From Prochlorococcus_E sp000760215 (GTDB lineage: Bacteria > Cyanobacteriota > Cyanobacteriia > PCC-6307 > Cyanobiaceae): a stretch of DNA of 64,000 nucleotides. A program made the translations under genes and the position numbers. The notes under the pieces were generated by a model. The model made no database searches. It had not been told where the DNA came from and saw only the letters and a program-made list of their open reading frames with translations. The stretch is from assembly GCF_047303175.1 (NCBI RefSeq), contig NZ_CP138945.1. One strand, written 5' to 3'. Positions 9,616 through 18,676 of this stretch are shown piece by piece. Position 1 is the stretch's first letter. Each line of letters begins with the position of its first letter.

Positions 9616-10266
9616 GTGATTCACGCCAATTACTTGCATCCAATTAAAAACCAATGGATCAGTGAACTTCCAACTTCTGGTACTGGGATACTGCCAACGG
9701 TAGTGGAACAATCTGGACGTGGAGAAAGAGCCTTTGATATCTACTCTCGGCTTCTTAGAGAAAGAATCATTTTTCTTGGAACAGATGTCAATGATGAAGT
9801 CGCAGATGCATTAGTTGCACAAATGCTTTTTTTAGAAGCTGAAGATCCTGAAAAAGATATTCAACTGTATATCAATTCTCCAGGAGGATCAGTAACTGCA
9901 GGTCTGGCTATCTATGACACTATGCAGCAAGTTGCCCCTGACCTTGTAACTATCTGTTATGGCCTTGCAGCGAGTATGGGATCTTTTTTGCTTACAGCTG
10001 GTGCTAAAGGGAAAAGACTAGCCTTACCAAATTCACGAATCATGATCCACCAACCCTTAGGAGGAGCACAAGGTCAAGCGGTTGAAATTGAAATCCAAGC
10101 AAAAGAAATTCTTTTTCTAAAAAACACCTTAAATAGCTTGCTTTCAGAACATACAGGTCAATCAGTTGAAAAAATTTCTGAAGATACAGACAGAGACCAC
10201 TTCCTTTCTCCTCAAGAAGCGGTTGAATACGGCCTGATAGACAAAGTAATGAACAGCATTAACTAA
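9616..10266 (+). CDS. clpP: ATP-dependent Clp protease proteolytic subunit
   Basis: Serine peptidase that forms the barrel of the Clp protease, here most likely partnered with the adjacent clpX product. The catalytic triad is visible as S120 in GLAASMGS, H145 in MIHQPLGG and D194 in DRDHFLS. No ATG is in frame, and the longest reading frame opens with GTG at 9616, giving 216 residues. About 25 residues precede the usual ILPTVVEQSGRGERAFD region, so there is either an N-terminal propeptide or a start further in. Cyanobacteria have several clpP paralogues plus clpR; the link to clpX marks this as the ClpX-associated copy. Confidence 0.95.
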   Translation: MIHANYLHPIKNQWISELPTSGTGILPTVVEQSGRGERAFDIYSRLLRERIIFLGTDVNDEVADALVAQMLFLEAEDPEKDIQLYINSPGGSVTAGLAIYDTMQQVAPDLVTICYGLAASMGSFLLTAGAKGKRLALPNSRIMIHQPLGGAQGQAVEIEIQAKEILFLKNTLNSLLSEHTGQSVEKISEDTDRDHFLSPQEAVEYGLIDKVMNSIN

Positions 10267-10376
10267 AAGAAATCATTACGGAAAGCTGACTAACCACCTA
10301 TTCGTGACGATCCTATTAGTAAGAGCTGATCATTATTTTATAGATCATCTTTTCATCCTGGTATCTTCCAAACGCG

Positions 10377-11732
10377 ATGGCAAAATTTGAAGCCCATCTG
10401 AAATGCTCATTCTGTGGTAAATCACAAGAGCAAGTTAGAAAATTAATTGCAGGGCCAGGCGTTTATATCTGTGACGAGTGTATAGATTTATGCAACGAAA
10501 TTTTGGATGAAGAGCTAATAGAAACATCAGAAAAAACAAAGCATGGGAACAATCAAAAAATAGAATCCTCTGTAGTTAATAGCAGTAAACCTGCACCAAC
10601 CCTAAGCTCCATACCTAAGCCAATAGCAATAAAAGAATTCTTAGATCAGCAAGTAGTAGGTCAAGAAGAAGCGAAAAAAATTCTTTCTGTTGCAGTCTAT
10701 AACCATTACAAACGCCTTACATGGCAAGGCAATGAGGCTATCCAAGAAAATCTTCAAGAAACGAAACTGCACAAATCTAATATTTTACTTGTAGGTCCTA
10801 CAGGAAGTGGAAAAACACTTCTTGCTCAAACCCTTGCGGAATTTCTTGATGTTCCATTTGCTGTTGCAGATGCAACTACTCTTACAGAAGCTGGGTATGT
10901 AGGAGAAGATGTTGAAAATATCCTCCTCAGACTCCTTCAGAAATCAGATATGGAAGTGGAAGTTGCTCAACGAGGAATTATTTATATTGATGAAATTGAT
11001 AAGATTGCACGCAAAAGTGAAAACCCCTCTATTACTAGAGATGTTTCGGGAGAAGGAGTTCAGCAAGCTTTATTAAAAATGCTTGAAGGAACAGTAGCTA
11101 ATGTGCCACCACAAGGAGGTAGGAAACATCCTTATCATGACTGCATACAAATTGATACGAGCCAAATCTTGTTTATCTGTGGGGGTGCATTTGTTGGATT
11201 AGAAGATATTGTTCAAAAGAGACTGGGGAAAAATTCCATTGGTTTTATGACTTCAGATGGTCGAAATAAGAATCGTAAAAATAATGAAATACACAAGCTC
11301 CAAGTCTTAAATAATTTAGAGCCTGATGATTTAGTGCGTTATGGACTCATACCAGAATTCATTGGTCGAATGCCAGTAACTGCAACCCTTGAGCCTCTCA
11401 ATGTTGAAGCATTGGAAGCAATACTCCAAGAGCCAAGAGATGCTGTAATCAAGCAATTTATAACATTAATGAGTATGGATAATGTACATCTAACTTTTGA
11501 AAATGGCGCTATAAAATCAATCGCTCAAGAAGCATTTAAAAGAAAAACTGGTGCTAGAGCTTTAAGAGGAATCGTAGAAGAATTAATGCTTGATTTAATG
11601 TATAAGCTGCCATCACAAGAGGAAATAAAAAACTGTAAAGTTACTAAAGAGATGGTAGAAACAATGACTGGTGGGGAAAAAATTGTGCCATTACCTTCAT
11701 CTGATAAAAGAGACAAACAAGAATCTGCTTAG
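10377..11732 (+). CDS. clpX: ClpX unfoldase
   Basis: AAA+ ATPase that recognises, unfolds and threads substrates into ClpP. The N-terminal zinc-binding domain has cysteines at 10, 13, 32 and 35. Walker A is GPTGSGKT at 140-147 and Walker B is IIYIDEIDK. A loop with SIGF after RLGKN corresponds to the IGF tripeptide that docks on ClpP. Sensor-2 arginine sequence TGARALRGI is near the C-terminus. The length of 451 residues is slightly above E. coli ClpX because of a Ser/Pro linker at about 60-82. It lies 110 bp after clpP. Confidence 0.97.
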   Translation: MAKFEAHLKCSFCGKSQEQVRKLIAGPGVYICDECIDLCNEILDEELIETSEKTKHGNNQKIESSVVNSSKPAPTLSSIPKPIAIKEFLDQQVVGQEEAKKILSVAVYNHYKRLTWQGNEAIQENLQETKLHKSNILLVGPTGSGKTLLAQTLAEFLDVPFAVADATTLTEAGYVGEDVENILLRLLQKSDMEVEVAQRGIIYIDEIDKIARKSENPSITRDVSGEGVQQALLKMLEGTVANVPPQGGRKHPYHDCIQIDTSQILFICGGAFVGLEDIVQKRLGKNSIGFMTSDGRNKNRKNNEIHKLQVLNNLEPDDLVRYGLIPEFIGRMPVTATLEPLNVEALEAILQEPRDAVIKQFITLMSMDNVHLTFENGAIKSIAQEAFKRKTGARALRGIVEELMLDLMYKLPSQEEIKNCKVTKEMVETMTGGEKIVPLPSSDKRDKQESA

Positions 11733-11766
11733 ATCAACAACACATTAATTCCTGCTTCATAGCAGC

Positions 11767-13455
11767 ATGAGCAATAACTACCTACCGCTGCATCACAAAT
11801 ATCGTCCTAAATGTTTCGATGATTTAGTTGGTCAAGAGTCAATTGTATCTACACTAAAACAAGCGCTTTTAACAAATCGAATAGCTCCTGCATATCTTTT
11901 TTGTGGGCCTAGAGGAACTGGGAAAACATCAAGTGCAAGAATTTTGGCACGTTCCTTAAATTGTCTAGAAACAGAGAAACCTACAATTAAGCCATGCGGG
12001 GAATGCAATTTATGTCAAGAAATAGGAAAAGGAATAGCTCTTGATGTTATTGAAATCGATGCAGCATCTAATACAGGTGTTGATAATATCCGTGAATTAA
12101 TAGAAAAAGCTCAATTTGCACCAGTTCAAGCTCGATGGAAAATCTATGTAATAGATGAATGCCATATGCTTTCAACCGCTGCATTCAATGCACTCCTCAA
12201 AACACTTGAAGAGCCACCTTCTAAAACAGTTTTTATTTTAGCCACAACTGATCCTCAAAGAGTATTGCAAACAATTCTGAGTAGATGTCAAAGATTTGAT
12301 TTCAGAAGAATACCAATGCGATCGTTAATAACTCATTTGCAAGGGATTGCATCAAAAGAAAATATTGACATCGACATTGATTCCATAGAGCTAATTGCCC
12401 AGAGAGCTGAAGGTGGACTAAGAGATGCAGAAAGCCTCTTGGATCAATTAAGCCTACTAAAACCTCCAGTTAAATTAGAATCAGTATGGCAACTTCTTGG
12501 AGAAGTTCCAGAAAAAGAACTTATAAATATGGCTGCAGCAGTATCAAAAAAAGATCCTATAAGCTTATTAAATATTGTTAGGATGTTATTCGATAATGGG
12601 AAAGAACCTATCGATATATTGCAAGGATTTACTTCAATACTTAGAGATTTATTAATAATCAAAGCATTAGGTAGTGATTCTAATTTATGTAACATATCAA
12701 ATAACTCTTATCCAGAATTAGCGGAAATAGGTAAAACATTAGAATTAGAAAATATTTTATATTGGCAAACATATTTAAAAGGTTCAGAATCACAAATTCG
12801 TGCAAGTCTTCAACCTAGACTTTGGCTTGAAGTTCTATTACTTGGGATGTTAAATTCAAATGATATAAATAGAGGATATAAAGATCATAAAGTTGAATTC
12901 ACTAATCAAAAAGATATCACTAATACAGTTACGCCTAATCAAAAAGATATCACTAATACAATTACGTCTAATCAAGTTAAATTAAATGAGGAGGTAAAGA
13001 TTATCGAAGCTCCTAATAATAGCAAAGATTTACTCTTAGAAACTTGGAAGAGGATACTTTCTCAAGTTGAATTACCATCAACTAGAATGCTCTTATCACA
13101 ACAAGCCCAATTAACAGATATAACAAAAAATAAAGCTGAGATTTCAATATCAGAAAATTGGATGGGAATGATACAAAGCAGGAAAGGGATTATTGAAAAC
13201 GCAATTCAAAAATCAATTGGTGGTACCAGAGAATTAATATTTCAAAAGCAAATAAATAGAAAAGCTCAAGAAGATAAAGATTTAGATAGAGATAAGGACT
13301 TATTTAAAAATGATCAGGGCAAAGAACAAAAAGGTAATTTTATTCAAGATGGAAAAACAAATGATAAAAAAGATAATTTAATAACAAAAGAAACTGAGAG
13401 CTTTGCCAAATTTTTCAATGGAGAGGTTATTGATGAAATAAAAGATAATGAATAA
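11767..13455 (+). CDS. dnaX: DNA polymerase III subunit gamma/tau
   Basis: Clamp-loader ATPase of the replicase. Walker A GPRGTGKTSS is at about 47-56, the zinc cysteines are C66, C77, C80 and C83, and Walker B-like DECHMLST is near 128. The N-terminal two thirds match the clamp-loader core. The remainder is polar and poorly conserved, and contains an 11-codon tandem duplication at 12904-12969 (repeat unit starting NQKDITNT). No intein interrupts the P-loop, unlike some cyanobacterial dnaX genes. The gene starts 34 bp after clpX and may be read with it. Confidence 0.95.
   Translation: MSNNYLPLHHKYRPKCFDDLVGQESIVSTLKQALLTNRIAPAYLFCGPRGTGKTSSARILARSLNCLETEKPTIKPCGECNLCQEIGKGIALDVIEIDAASNTGVDNIRELIEKAQFAPVQARWKIYVIDECHMLSTAAFNALLKTLEEPPSKTVFILATTDPQRVLQTILSRCQRFDFRRIPMRSLITHLQGIASKENIDIDIDSIELIAQRAEGGLRDAESLLDQLSLLKPPVKLESVWQLLGEVPEKELINMAAAVSKKDPISLLNIVRMLFDNGKEPIDILQGFTSILRDLLIIKALGSDSNLCNISNNSYPELAEIGKTLELENILYWQTYLKGSESQIRASLQPRLWLEVLLLGMLNSNDINRGYKDHKVEFTNQKDITNTVTPNQKDITNTITSNQVKLNEEVKIIEAPNNSKDLLLETWKRILSQVELPSTRMLLSQQAQLTDITKNKAEISISENWMGMIQSRKGIIENAIQKSIGGTRELIFQKQINRKAQEDKDLDRDKDLFKNDQGKEQKGNFIQDGKTNDKKDNLITKETESFAKFFNGEVIDEIKDNE
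12904..12969 (+). repeat. 33-bp in-frame tandem duplication inside dnaX
   Basis: Two adjacent 33-bp units beginning AATCAAAAAGATATCACTAA, at 12904-12936 and 12937-12969, differ at only two bases. A partial third copy (AATCAA) follows. They encode eleven residues each (NQKDITNTVTP and NQKDITNTITS) in the linker of the tau region. The near identity suggests a recent slippage or recombination event in an unconstrained segment. Confidence 0.9.
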
Positions 13456-13470
13456 AAACTTATAAAAAAT

Positions 13471-14802
13471 TTAACCTTTGTGAATTGTTTTGACCCAAAC
13501 TAAATTCTTAGAGAAGACTGACATTTTAATAGTTATAAAGGGTATAACGAAAAACCAATGTGATAAATAAATGATCGAGATGAATAAGTTAAAGATGGTT
13601 GGTGAAGGTATGCTAGGTCCACAGAAACTTCTTTGTCTACAACCTCTATAAAATGCAATACCAGAAATACTAAAGGCTATAAAAGTTAATGGCCAATAAG
13701 CTGGTGTAGTTTTAGTAAGAATCGCACTAAATATATCGATAAAAGAAATGACCGGCAAAGCATATTGCAAAAGAAAAAAAGATATTAGGTCTAAATACTG
13801 GGAACTATTTAAGTTCTTAGATATAAGCAAAGGCCAGTAATCAAAAAATCGTTGAAGACCACCTTCTGCCCAACGTTTTCTTTGTTTAATCAAAGCATTA
13901 AGTGATTCAACACCCTCTTCATGAATAGGTGGATCCCACAAAATTCCAATAGATGCTCCTGTAATCAATAAGCGAAAACTTAAATCCAAGTCATCCGTAA
14001 CTGTTCCCTCATTAAACCCACCACATTCATCTAAGGCACTTCTTCTTAGGAGTGCGCCATTACCTCTTAATTCAACCACTCCTCCTGCTAATTGACGTCC
14101 TTCTTGAATAAGAGTATCCATAGCCATTTCCATGGCTTGACAAGAAGTAAGAAGATTTTGATTAGAATTAACAACTGCTTTTCGTAATTGAACTGCAGAC
14201 CACTTACCATTCTTTGCAAAAGGAATTAATCGCAATAATATATCGTCAGTAAAATCAGCATCAGCATCCAATATAAAAACCCATTCTCCACCAAGATTTT
14301 TTAACGCATAATTCAAAGCAGCTGACTTCCCACCACTCGAACTTCTAGATCTACTTATAACTTGCAAGTTATCGATCTCTTTCTTGCATTTATCTAAAAT
14401 TGTGGGGGTTGAATCTTTACTTCCATCATCAATAATGCATATCTTTAATTTTTCCAGTGGGTATTTCAATGCTGAAAGTCTTTGAACCAATCTTCCAACT
14501 ACCGCTTCTTCATCTCTAGCTGAAACTAAAACATCTATAAAAGGCAAATTAATATCTTGAATTTGATTATCATGGAAATCCAAAACCTCATATTCAGACT
14601 TTGCTCTTCCAAGCAAAACCACCCTCAATCCATAGATACCCAAGAAAACAGTAAGAATACTCGCAGGAAAAAGGTTTTTAGGCGAATCAACCAAATGAGG
14701 CAAAAAGCCTGCTAAAACACAGCAAAACAAAAACAAAAATGATTTGCCTCGTCGGTTTTCTGGATTAACGCAAGCTACTTCCATGGAAATAGAGAGGTTC
14801 AA
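13471..14802 (-). CDS. Membrane-associated family 2 glycosyltransferase
   Basis: Processive-type GT-A glycosyltransferase. Two N-terminal hydrophobic segments (residues about 20-37 and 45-65) precede the catalytic domain. That domain shows DVLVSARDEE, IIDDGSKDST, the metal-binding LDADADF, the acceptor motif TDDLDLSFRL, and a QRxRW-like KQRKRWAEG. Three to four hydrophobic helices follow at the C-terminus. This architecture is shared with cellulose-synthase-like, ceramide-glucosyltransferase and N-acetylglucosaminyl transferases, so the sugar and acceptor cannot be named. It lies 28 bp downstream of the SpoIID-domain gene on the same strand, which suggests an envelope or exopolysaccharide role. 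Confidence 0.85.
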   Translation of the reverse strand: MNLSISMEVACVNPENRRGKSFLFLFCCVLAGFLPHLVDSPKNLFPASILTVFLGIYGLRVVLLGRAKSEYEVLDFHDNQIQDINLPFIDVLVSARDEEAVVGRLVQRLSALKYPLEKLKICIIDDGSKDSTPTILDKCKKEIDNLQVISRSRSSSGGKSAALNYALKNLGGEWVFILDADADFTDDILLRLIPFAKNGKWSAVQLRKAVVNSNQNLLTSCQAMEMAMDTLIQEGRQLAGGVVELRGNGALLRRSALDECGGFNEGTVTDDLDLSFRLLITGASIGILWDPPIHEEGVESLNALIKQRKRWAEGGLQRFFDYWPLLISKNLNSSQYLDLISFFLLQYALPVISFIDIFSAILTKTTPAYWPLTFIAFSISGIAFYRGCRQRSFCGPSIPSPTIFNLFISIIYLSHWFFVIPFITIKMSVFSKNLVWVKTIHKG

Positions 14803-14830
14803 CGAGAGACTCTAAGGTGTCTTTCCAAAA

Positions 14831-16375
14831 CTATTTAAAAGATTCATATGATGTTCCTGGGTAGTAATACTTGAGAATCTTTCGGGTAGTCCATCCACGC
14901 AAGGCCAAATCAATTGCCCCAGCTTGGGATAAACCAGCACCATGTCCAAATCCTCCTCCCGTAAATTCCCAAACTCCATCTTTTACTTCTTCAACAAAAA
15001 AAAGCGTACTAGGTAAATTTTTAAATTTCCTACGAATACCATCTAAACGAAGAACAAGCTTAGACTTATTCATCTTTCCAGCAATTTCTAAGGCTAAAAC
15101 TCTTCCACTAGGACCACGCTCAAGAACACGAACTATTTTGGGATACTCGTTTTCAGAAAGATTCAAAAGTTTTTTCATATTTTTTGCAGTTACAGTTCTC
15201 TTCCACCTAAACAAACGATGACCATTGCCAAAAGCTCCATCTCTTTTCGCTAAAAGCCTTTTGATTTGATCATTATCATCCAAAGGAAGATCAAACTGAT
15301 TTTTCCATCTTATAGGGCCATCTACAAATGTTCGCAAATAAGGGACAGGAGCAATAGACCAGGCCTCATGACCTGCAGCGCTAACACCACCATTGGTAGC
15401 ATGATAAACCGCATTAATAGGTTTTCCTTCCCAATTCAAAACCTTCCCATTTGTTTGTTTAATCGCGCGAGCGACTGCTTCAGAGGCACGTGAAGGATCT
15501 TTGTAAACCTGACATTGAGTATCAGTGCACAAGTGATATCCATCTATTTCAAAACGATGACTATTAGAGATAGCCCATGTTCTCGCTAAAACTGCCTGAG
15601 CAGCTAAAGCATTTGGAGGGGATGAGCTACCAATTTCATGAGGTAGAACACCAAGTAAATACTTTTCAATAGAAACCTTTTCAAGAAATGTCCATGTGCC
15701 ATATGCATCTGGCTTCAAAAAAAATGGCCCTTGATACAACCCATTCTTCCAAAGCAATCCATCGGGAGCTTCAATAAAAATTTTGCCTGACAAAAAATAT
15801 TCTCCAAAACCTAATTTCAAAACTGGCTTTACTTCATGAAAAACTTTCTCGCGAAAAACCTTTGATTTTAAGGTTTTAGGCAAAGGTATTTGCTTTGCAA
15901 CCCATATCTCCCAATCCAAAGGGTGAGCAATCACATTAACAATGCCATCTTCCTCTAACAATGAAGAAATTCTCTGAGCAGACTCAAAACTTGGAAATGG
16001 TCCAATGACTTGACGCTCAAAGACTTTCGAAGATTTCAATGGAACTTTGCGCCATCCAATAGAAATTTTGGAAGATTTGTGAACTAATCCATTTGCATCT
16101 TTTAAAAGCAATGGAGTCCCAGCACTAACCAGTTCTAAATGAGACACTTGGGAAGTATCCATATCCTGTTTGCCAAGATATGCTTGTAAGCTAACAAGAA
16201 GTGCATTCGTATCATTAACTGACAATGGCTTAGGAATTTTTGGATGAGTAGGGAAATAAACATCAGAAATCACTTCATCATTTACTAATTCCTCTGCCTT
16301 AAAACCATTATCCAAAGTGCTTATCAGCAAAAAGAAACTGGATAAAAGCAATGGTTTAAAAAATAGTTTCTTCAT
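14831..16375 (-). CDS. SpoIID/LytB-domain protein, exported
   Basis: A 514-residue protein with an N-terminal signal-like segment (KKLFFKPLLLSSFFLLIS). A SPOR-like middle follows (about residues 125-150, GPFPSFESAQRISSLLEEDG). The SpoIID/LytB domain occupies about 225-510, with VLPHEIGSSSPPNALAAQAV, ARTWA, an internal TNGGVS and a C-terminal GGGFGHGAGLSQAGA motif. SpoIID of Bacillus is a lytic transglycosylase acting on denuded glycan, and the cyanobacterial relatives are presumed to act on peptidoglycan. The gene is divergent from rpmI and upstream of a glycosyltransferase on the same strand. Confidence 0.88.
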   Translation of the reverse strand: MKKLFFKPLLLSSFFLLISTLDNGFKAEELVNDEVISDVYFPTHPKIPKPLSVNDTNALLVSLQAYLGKQDMDTSQVSHLELVSAGTPLLLKDANGLVHKSSKISIGWRKVPLKSSKVFERQVIGPFPSFESAQRISSLLEEDGIVNVIAHPLDWEIWVAKQIPLPKTLKSKVFREKVFHEVKPVLKLGFGEYFLSGKIFIEAPDGLLWKNGLYQGPFFLKPDAYGTWTFLEKVSIEKYLLGVLPHEIGSSSPPNALAAQAVLARTWAISNSHRFEIDGYHLCTDTQCQVYKDPSRASEAVARAIKQTNGKVLNWEGKPINAVYHATNGGVSAAGHEAWSIAPVPYLRTFVDGPIRWKNQFDLPLDDNDQIKRLLAKRDGAFGNGHRLFRWKRTVTAKNMKKLLNLSENEYPKIVRVLERGPSGRVLALEIAGKMNKSKLVLRLDGIRRKFKNLPSTLFFVEEVKDGVWEFTGGGFGHGAGLSQAGAIDLALRGWTTRKILKYYYPGTSYESFK

Positions 16376-16484
16376 TGGAGAATGAAATACTAAATCAGCA
16401 AAAAATAATTAATCAATAAACCAATTTGGCTTATGGGAGTCTTAGGAAGTAGGGTAACGGATTGTATTTGTGTGTTGGCCAAAA

Positions 16485-16682
16485 ATGCCTAAACTCAAAA
16501 CTCGCAAAGCAGCGGCAAAGCGATTTAAAGCAACAGGCACTGGCAAGTTTATGCGGCGAAGAGCTTTCCGTAATCACTTGCTAGATCATAAGAGCTCTAA
16601 GTTAAAGAGGCATCTAGGCACTAAAGCTGTGGTAGATGAACGTGATGCAGAGAACGTTAGCCTAATGCTCCCCTATAGCTAA
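16485..16682 (+). CDS. rpmI: 50S ribosomal protein L35
   Basis: A 65-residue, very basic ribosomal protein of the large subunit. The MPKLKTRKAAAKRFKATGTG opening is diagnostic. An in-frame GTG fifteen bases upstream would add MCWPK, but the ATG at 16485 gives the family-standard N-terminus and is preferred. rplT follows after a 54-bp spacer containing a hexanucleotide repeat. infC, the usual first gene of this operon, is not adjacent; instead the divergent SpoIID-domain gene is. Confidence 0.96.
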   Translation: MPKLKTRKAAAKRFKATGTGKFMRRRAFRNHLLDHKSSKLKRHLGTKAVVDERDAENVSLMLPYS

Positions 16683-16690
16683 CACGAAAC

Positions 16691-16718
16691 AACTCCAACT
16701 CCAACTCCAACTCCAACT
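16691..16718. repeat. Hexanucleotide tandem repeat (AACTCC) between rpmI and rplT
   Basis: Four perfect AACTCC units plus a partial AACT fill half of the 54-bp spacer between the L35 stop and the L20 start. It is not complementary to itself, so it forms no hairpin. Its copy number could change by slippage and alter the spacing between two co-transcribed ribosomal protein genes. Confidence 0.9.
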
Positions 16719-16736
16719 AATTCAAACCTTTTACTC

Positions 16737-17084
16737 ATGTCACGCGTAAAAAGAGGAAATGTAGCTAGAAAAAGAAGAAATAAAATACTTCGATTAGCCA
16801 AAGGCTTTAGAGGAAGTAACGGTTCTCTTTTCCGAACAGCAAATCAACGTGTCATGAAGGCACTATGCAATGCCTATAGAGATCGAAGACGTCGTAAACG
16901 TGACTTTAGAAGGCTATGGATAGCTCGAATTAATGCTGCCGCTCGAATTAATGGTATTAGCTATAGCAAATTAATAGGAGGTTTAAAAAAGGCCGATATT
17001 CAAATCAATAGAAAAATGCTTGCTCAGCTTGCGATTTCTGATCCTGGTAACTTTCAAAAGATCGTAACAGGGATTCAAGGCTAA
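16737..17084 (+). CDS. rplT: 50S ribosomal protein L20
   Basis: A 115-residue, highly basic large-subunit protein needed early in 50S assembly; in many bacteria it also represses its own operon. The sequence MSRVKRGNVARKRRNKILRL, the GFRGSNGSLFR segment and the C-terminal globular part (RLWIARINAAAR) are all standard for the family. It starts at ATG, 54 bp after rpmI. A perfect 22-bp AT-rich palindrome shortly after the stop is a candidate transcription end for the operon. Confidence 0.97.
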   Translation: MSRVKRGNVARKRRNKILRLAKGFRGSNGSLFRTANQRVMKALCNAYRDRRRRKRDFRRLWIARINAAARINGISYSKLIGGLKKADIQINRKMLAQLAISDPGNFQKIVTGIQG

Positions 17085-17104
17085 AGTTATTAATTCAAGT
17101 TTTT

Positions 17105-17128
17105 AAAATAAAGATATCTTTATTTTTT
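17105..17128 (+). terminator. Candidate intrinsic terminator after rplT
   Basis: Bases 17105-17126 are a perfect 22-bp palindrome with arms AAAATAAAG and CTTTATTTT around ATAT, followed by two more T. It lies 21 bp past the rplT stop. The stem is almost entirely A/T, so strength is uncertain, but position and U-rich end fit a rho-independent terminator. Confidence 0.5.
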
Positions 17129-17200
17129 ACCCTTAGAATAAAATAAATACTTAGTTCTCAGCTTTTAACTGAATCTCTTAGCAACTAGATTAGTTTTTCA

Positions 17201-17758
17201 ATGCCAACATCCTTACCTCAAACTTACCTCATTATATTAAGTAGTTTATTATTCATTCTTGCAATTTTAGTAGGAAGACAGGTTTTCAAAGTAAGAGGTA
17301 ATGAAATAAAACTTCTTAAATTAGAAAAAAGTGGTGCCATTGATTCAAGCAATTCAGAAAAACTTTATGAACTAGGATCTGCTCAATTAAACAAAAGATT
17401 ATATCCTCAGGCTTCTCTTACTTTAAAAAAAGCATTAAAGAAAATTAATGATGAGCCAGATGATGCAAGAGCAATTATAGAGAATGCATTAGGGTTTTCA
17501 TTAGCAGCACAAGATAATTTTACAGAGGCAATTAAACATTACCAGAATGCTATTAATGTTAAAAATGATTATCCAGTAGCAATGAATAATCTAGCTTATG
17601 CCAAACAAAAGTTACTTAAAGAAACAGATGCATATGAAATATATCAAAAAGTATTAATGCTAGACCCTAAAAATAAAACAGCCAAAAAGCAAATTGAAAA
17701 AATAAACAAAATGCGTAAAAATAATTCTGAAAATATTATTTATAAAAAAGGATTTTAA
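17201..17758 (+). CDS. Membrane-anchored TPR protein
   Basis: A 185-residue protein with one N-terminal hydrophobic helix (about residues 7-25, YLIILSSLLFILAILVG). Tetratricopeptide repeats follow: KLYELGSAQLNKRLYPQASLTLKKAL, ENALGFSLAAQDNFTEAIKHYQNAI and NNLAYAKQKLLKETDAYEIYQKVLMLDP. TPR domains mediate protein-protein contacts; cyanobacterial examples include photosystem assembly factors, but no partner can be named here. The C-terminus is Lys/Asn rich. It is 116 bp downstream of rplT and 30 bp upstream of thiG on the same strand. Confidence 0.8.
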   Translation: MPTSLPQTYLIILSSLLFILAILVGRQVFKVRGNEIKLLKLEKSGAIDSSNSEKLYELGSAQLNKRLYPQASLTLKKALKKINDEPDDARAIIENALGFSLAAQDNFTEAIKHYQNAINVKNDYPVAMNNLAYAKQKLLKETDAYEIYQKVLMLDPKNKTAKKQIEKINKMRKNNSENIIYKKGF

Positions 17759-17788
17759 GTATTAAAAAATCAATCAAATTATTTTTCA

Positions 17789-18619
17789 ATGAATAATAAT
17801 TCTTCTCTTCTTAATATTGGCAATAAAAGCTTTCAGAGCAGGCTTTTAATTGGCACTGGCAAATATAATAATCTCAAACAAATGAATGAGAGCATTGTCA
17901 AATCAGAATGTGAGGTCTTAACAGTAGCTGTAAGAAGAATTAAATCAGATGACTCTAAACATCAAGGCATTATGGGAGCAATTAATTGGAAAAATATTTG
18001 GATGTTACCTAATACGGCAGGATGCACTAATGCAGAGGAAGCAATACGAATAGCCAAGCTTGGAAGAGAATTAGCAAAACTTGCTGGGCAAGAAGATAAC
18101 AATTTTGTAAAGCTAGAAGTTATTCCAGATCAAAAGTATCTCTTACCTGATCCATTAGGCACCTTGAAAGCTGCAGAACAACTTATTAAAGAGAATTTTA
18201 TTGTTTTACCGTATATTAATGCAGATCCAATTTTAGCAAAAAGGCTGGAAGAACTTGGTTGTGCATCAGTCATGCCTCTAGGATCAGCCATTGGTTCAGC
18301 ACAAGGCATTCTGAATGAAAGTAATATCAAAATTATTATCGAAAATGCAAAAGTACCAGTAATAGTTGATGCTGGGATAGGTTTGCCAAGCCATGCAGCT
18401 AAAGCAATGGAACTAGGAGCAGATGCAGTACTAATAAACAGTGCAATTGCTATGGCCAGAAATTCAAGCACAATGGCTGAAGCTATGCGACAAGCGGTTC
18501 AAGCTGGAAGAAAAGCGTTTATTGCTGGGCCTTTACAAGAAAGTTCTGAAGGGAATCCAAGCTCTCCTGCATATGGAATATCTAATTTTTCACAACCTAT
18601 GGAGAGTAACGGTAAGTAA
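17789..18619 (+). CDS. thiG: Thiazole synthase
   Basis: Forms the thiazole phosphate of thiamine from 1-deoxy-D-xylulose 5-phosphate, dehydroglycine and the ThiS thiocarboxylate. A TIM barrel is indicated by RLLIGTGKYNN, FVKLEVIPDQKYLLPDP, VMPLGSAIGSAQG, VPVIVDAGIGLPSHAAKAMELGADAV and a final phosphate-binding INSAIAMA. The length of 276 residues is slightly above the bacterial norm because of a C-terminal tail. No TPP riboswitch is visible upstream; the 30-bp gap to the TPR gene is too short for one. thiO/thiS partners are not in this window. Confidence 0.95.
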   Translation: MNNNSSLLNIGNKSFQSRLLIGTGKYNNLKQMNESIVKSECEVLTVAVRRIKSDDSKHQGIMGAINWKNIWMLPNTAGCTNAEEAIRIAKLGRELAKLAGQEDNNFVKLEVIPDQKYLLPDPLGTLKAAEQLIKENFIVLPYINADPILAKRLEELGCASVMPLGSAIGSAQGILNESNIKIIIENAKVPVIVDAGIGLPSHAAKAMELGADAVLINSAIAMARNSSTMAEAMRQAVQAGRKAFIAGPLQESSEGNPSSPAYGISNFSQPMESNGK

Positions 18620-18676
18620 CAGAACCATAAAGAACATACAAGAAATTCATAGCCTCCACCGAGAAGTATTGATGAA

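Noticed and set aside
12546..12581. A AAA AAA slippery heptamer in dnaX that could give a gamma-like product by -1 frameshift
   Set aside because: The -1 frame stops after nine codons, giving about 271 residues that would end inside domain III. E. coli gamma is much longer, and A runs are common at this base composition, so it is probably fortuitous.
17759..17788. TPP riboswitch upstream of thiG
   Set aside because: The spacer is only 30 bp, far too short to fold a TPP aptamer.
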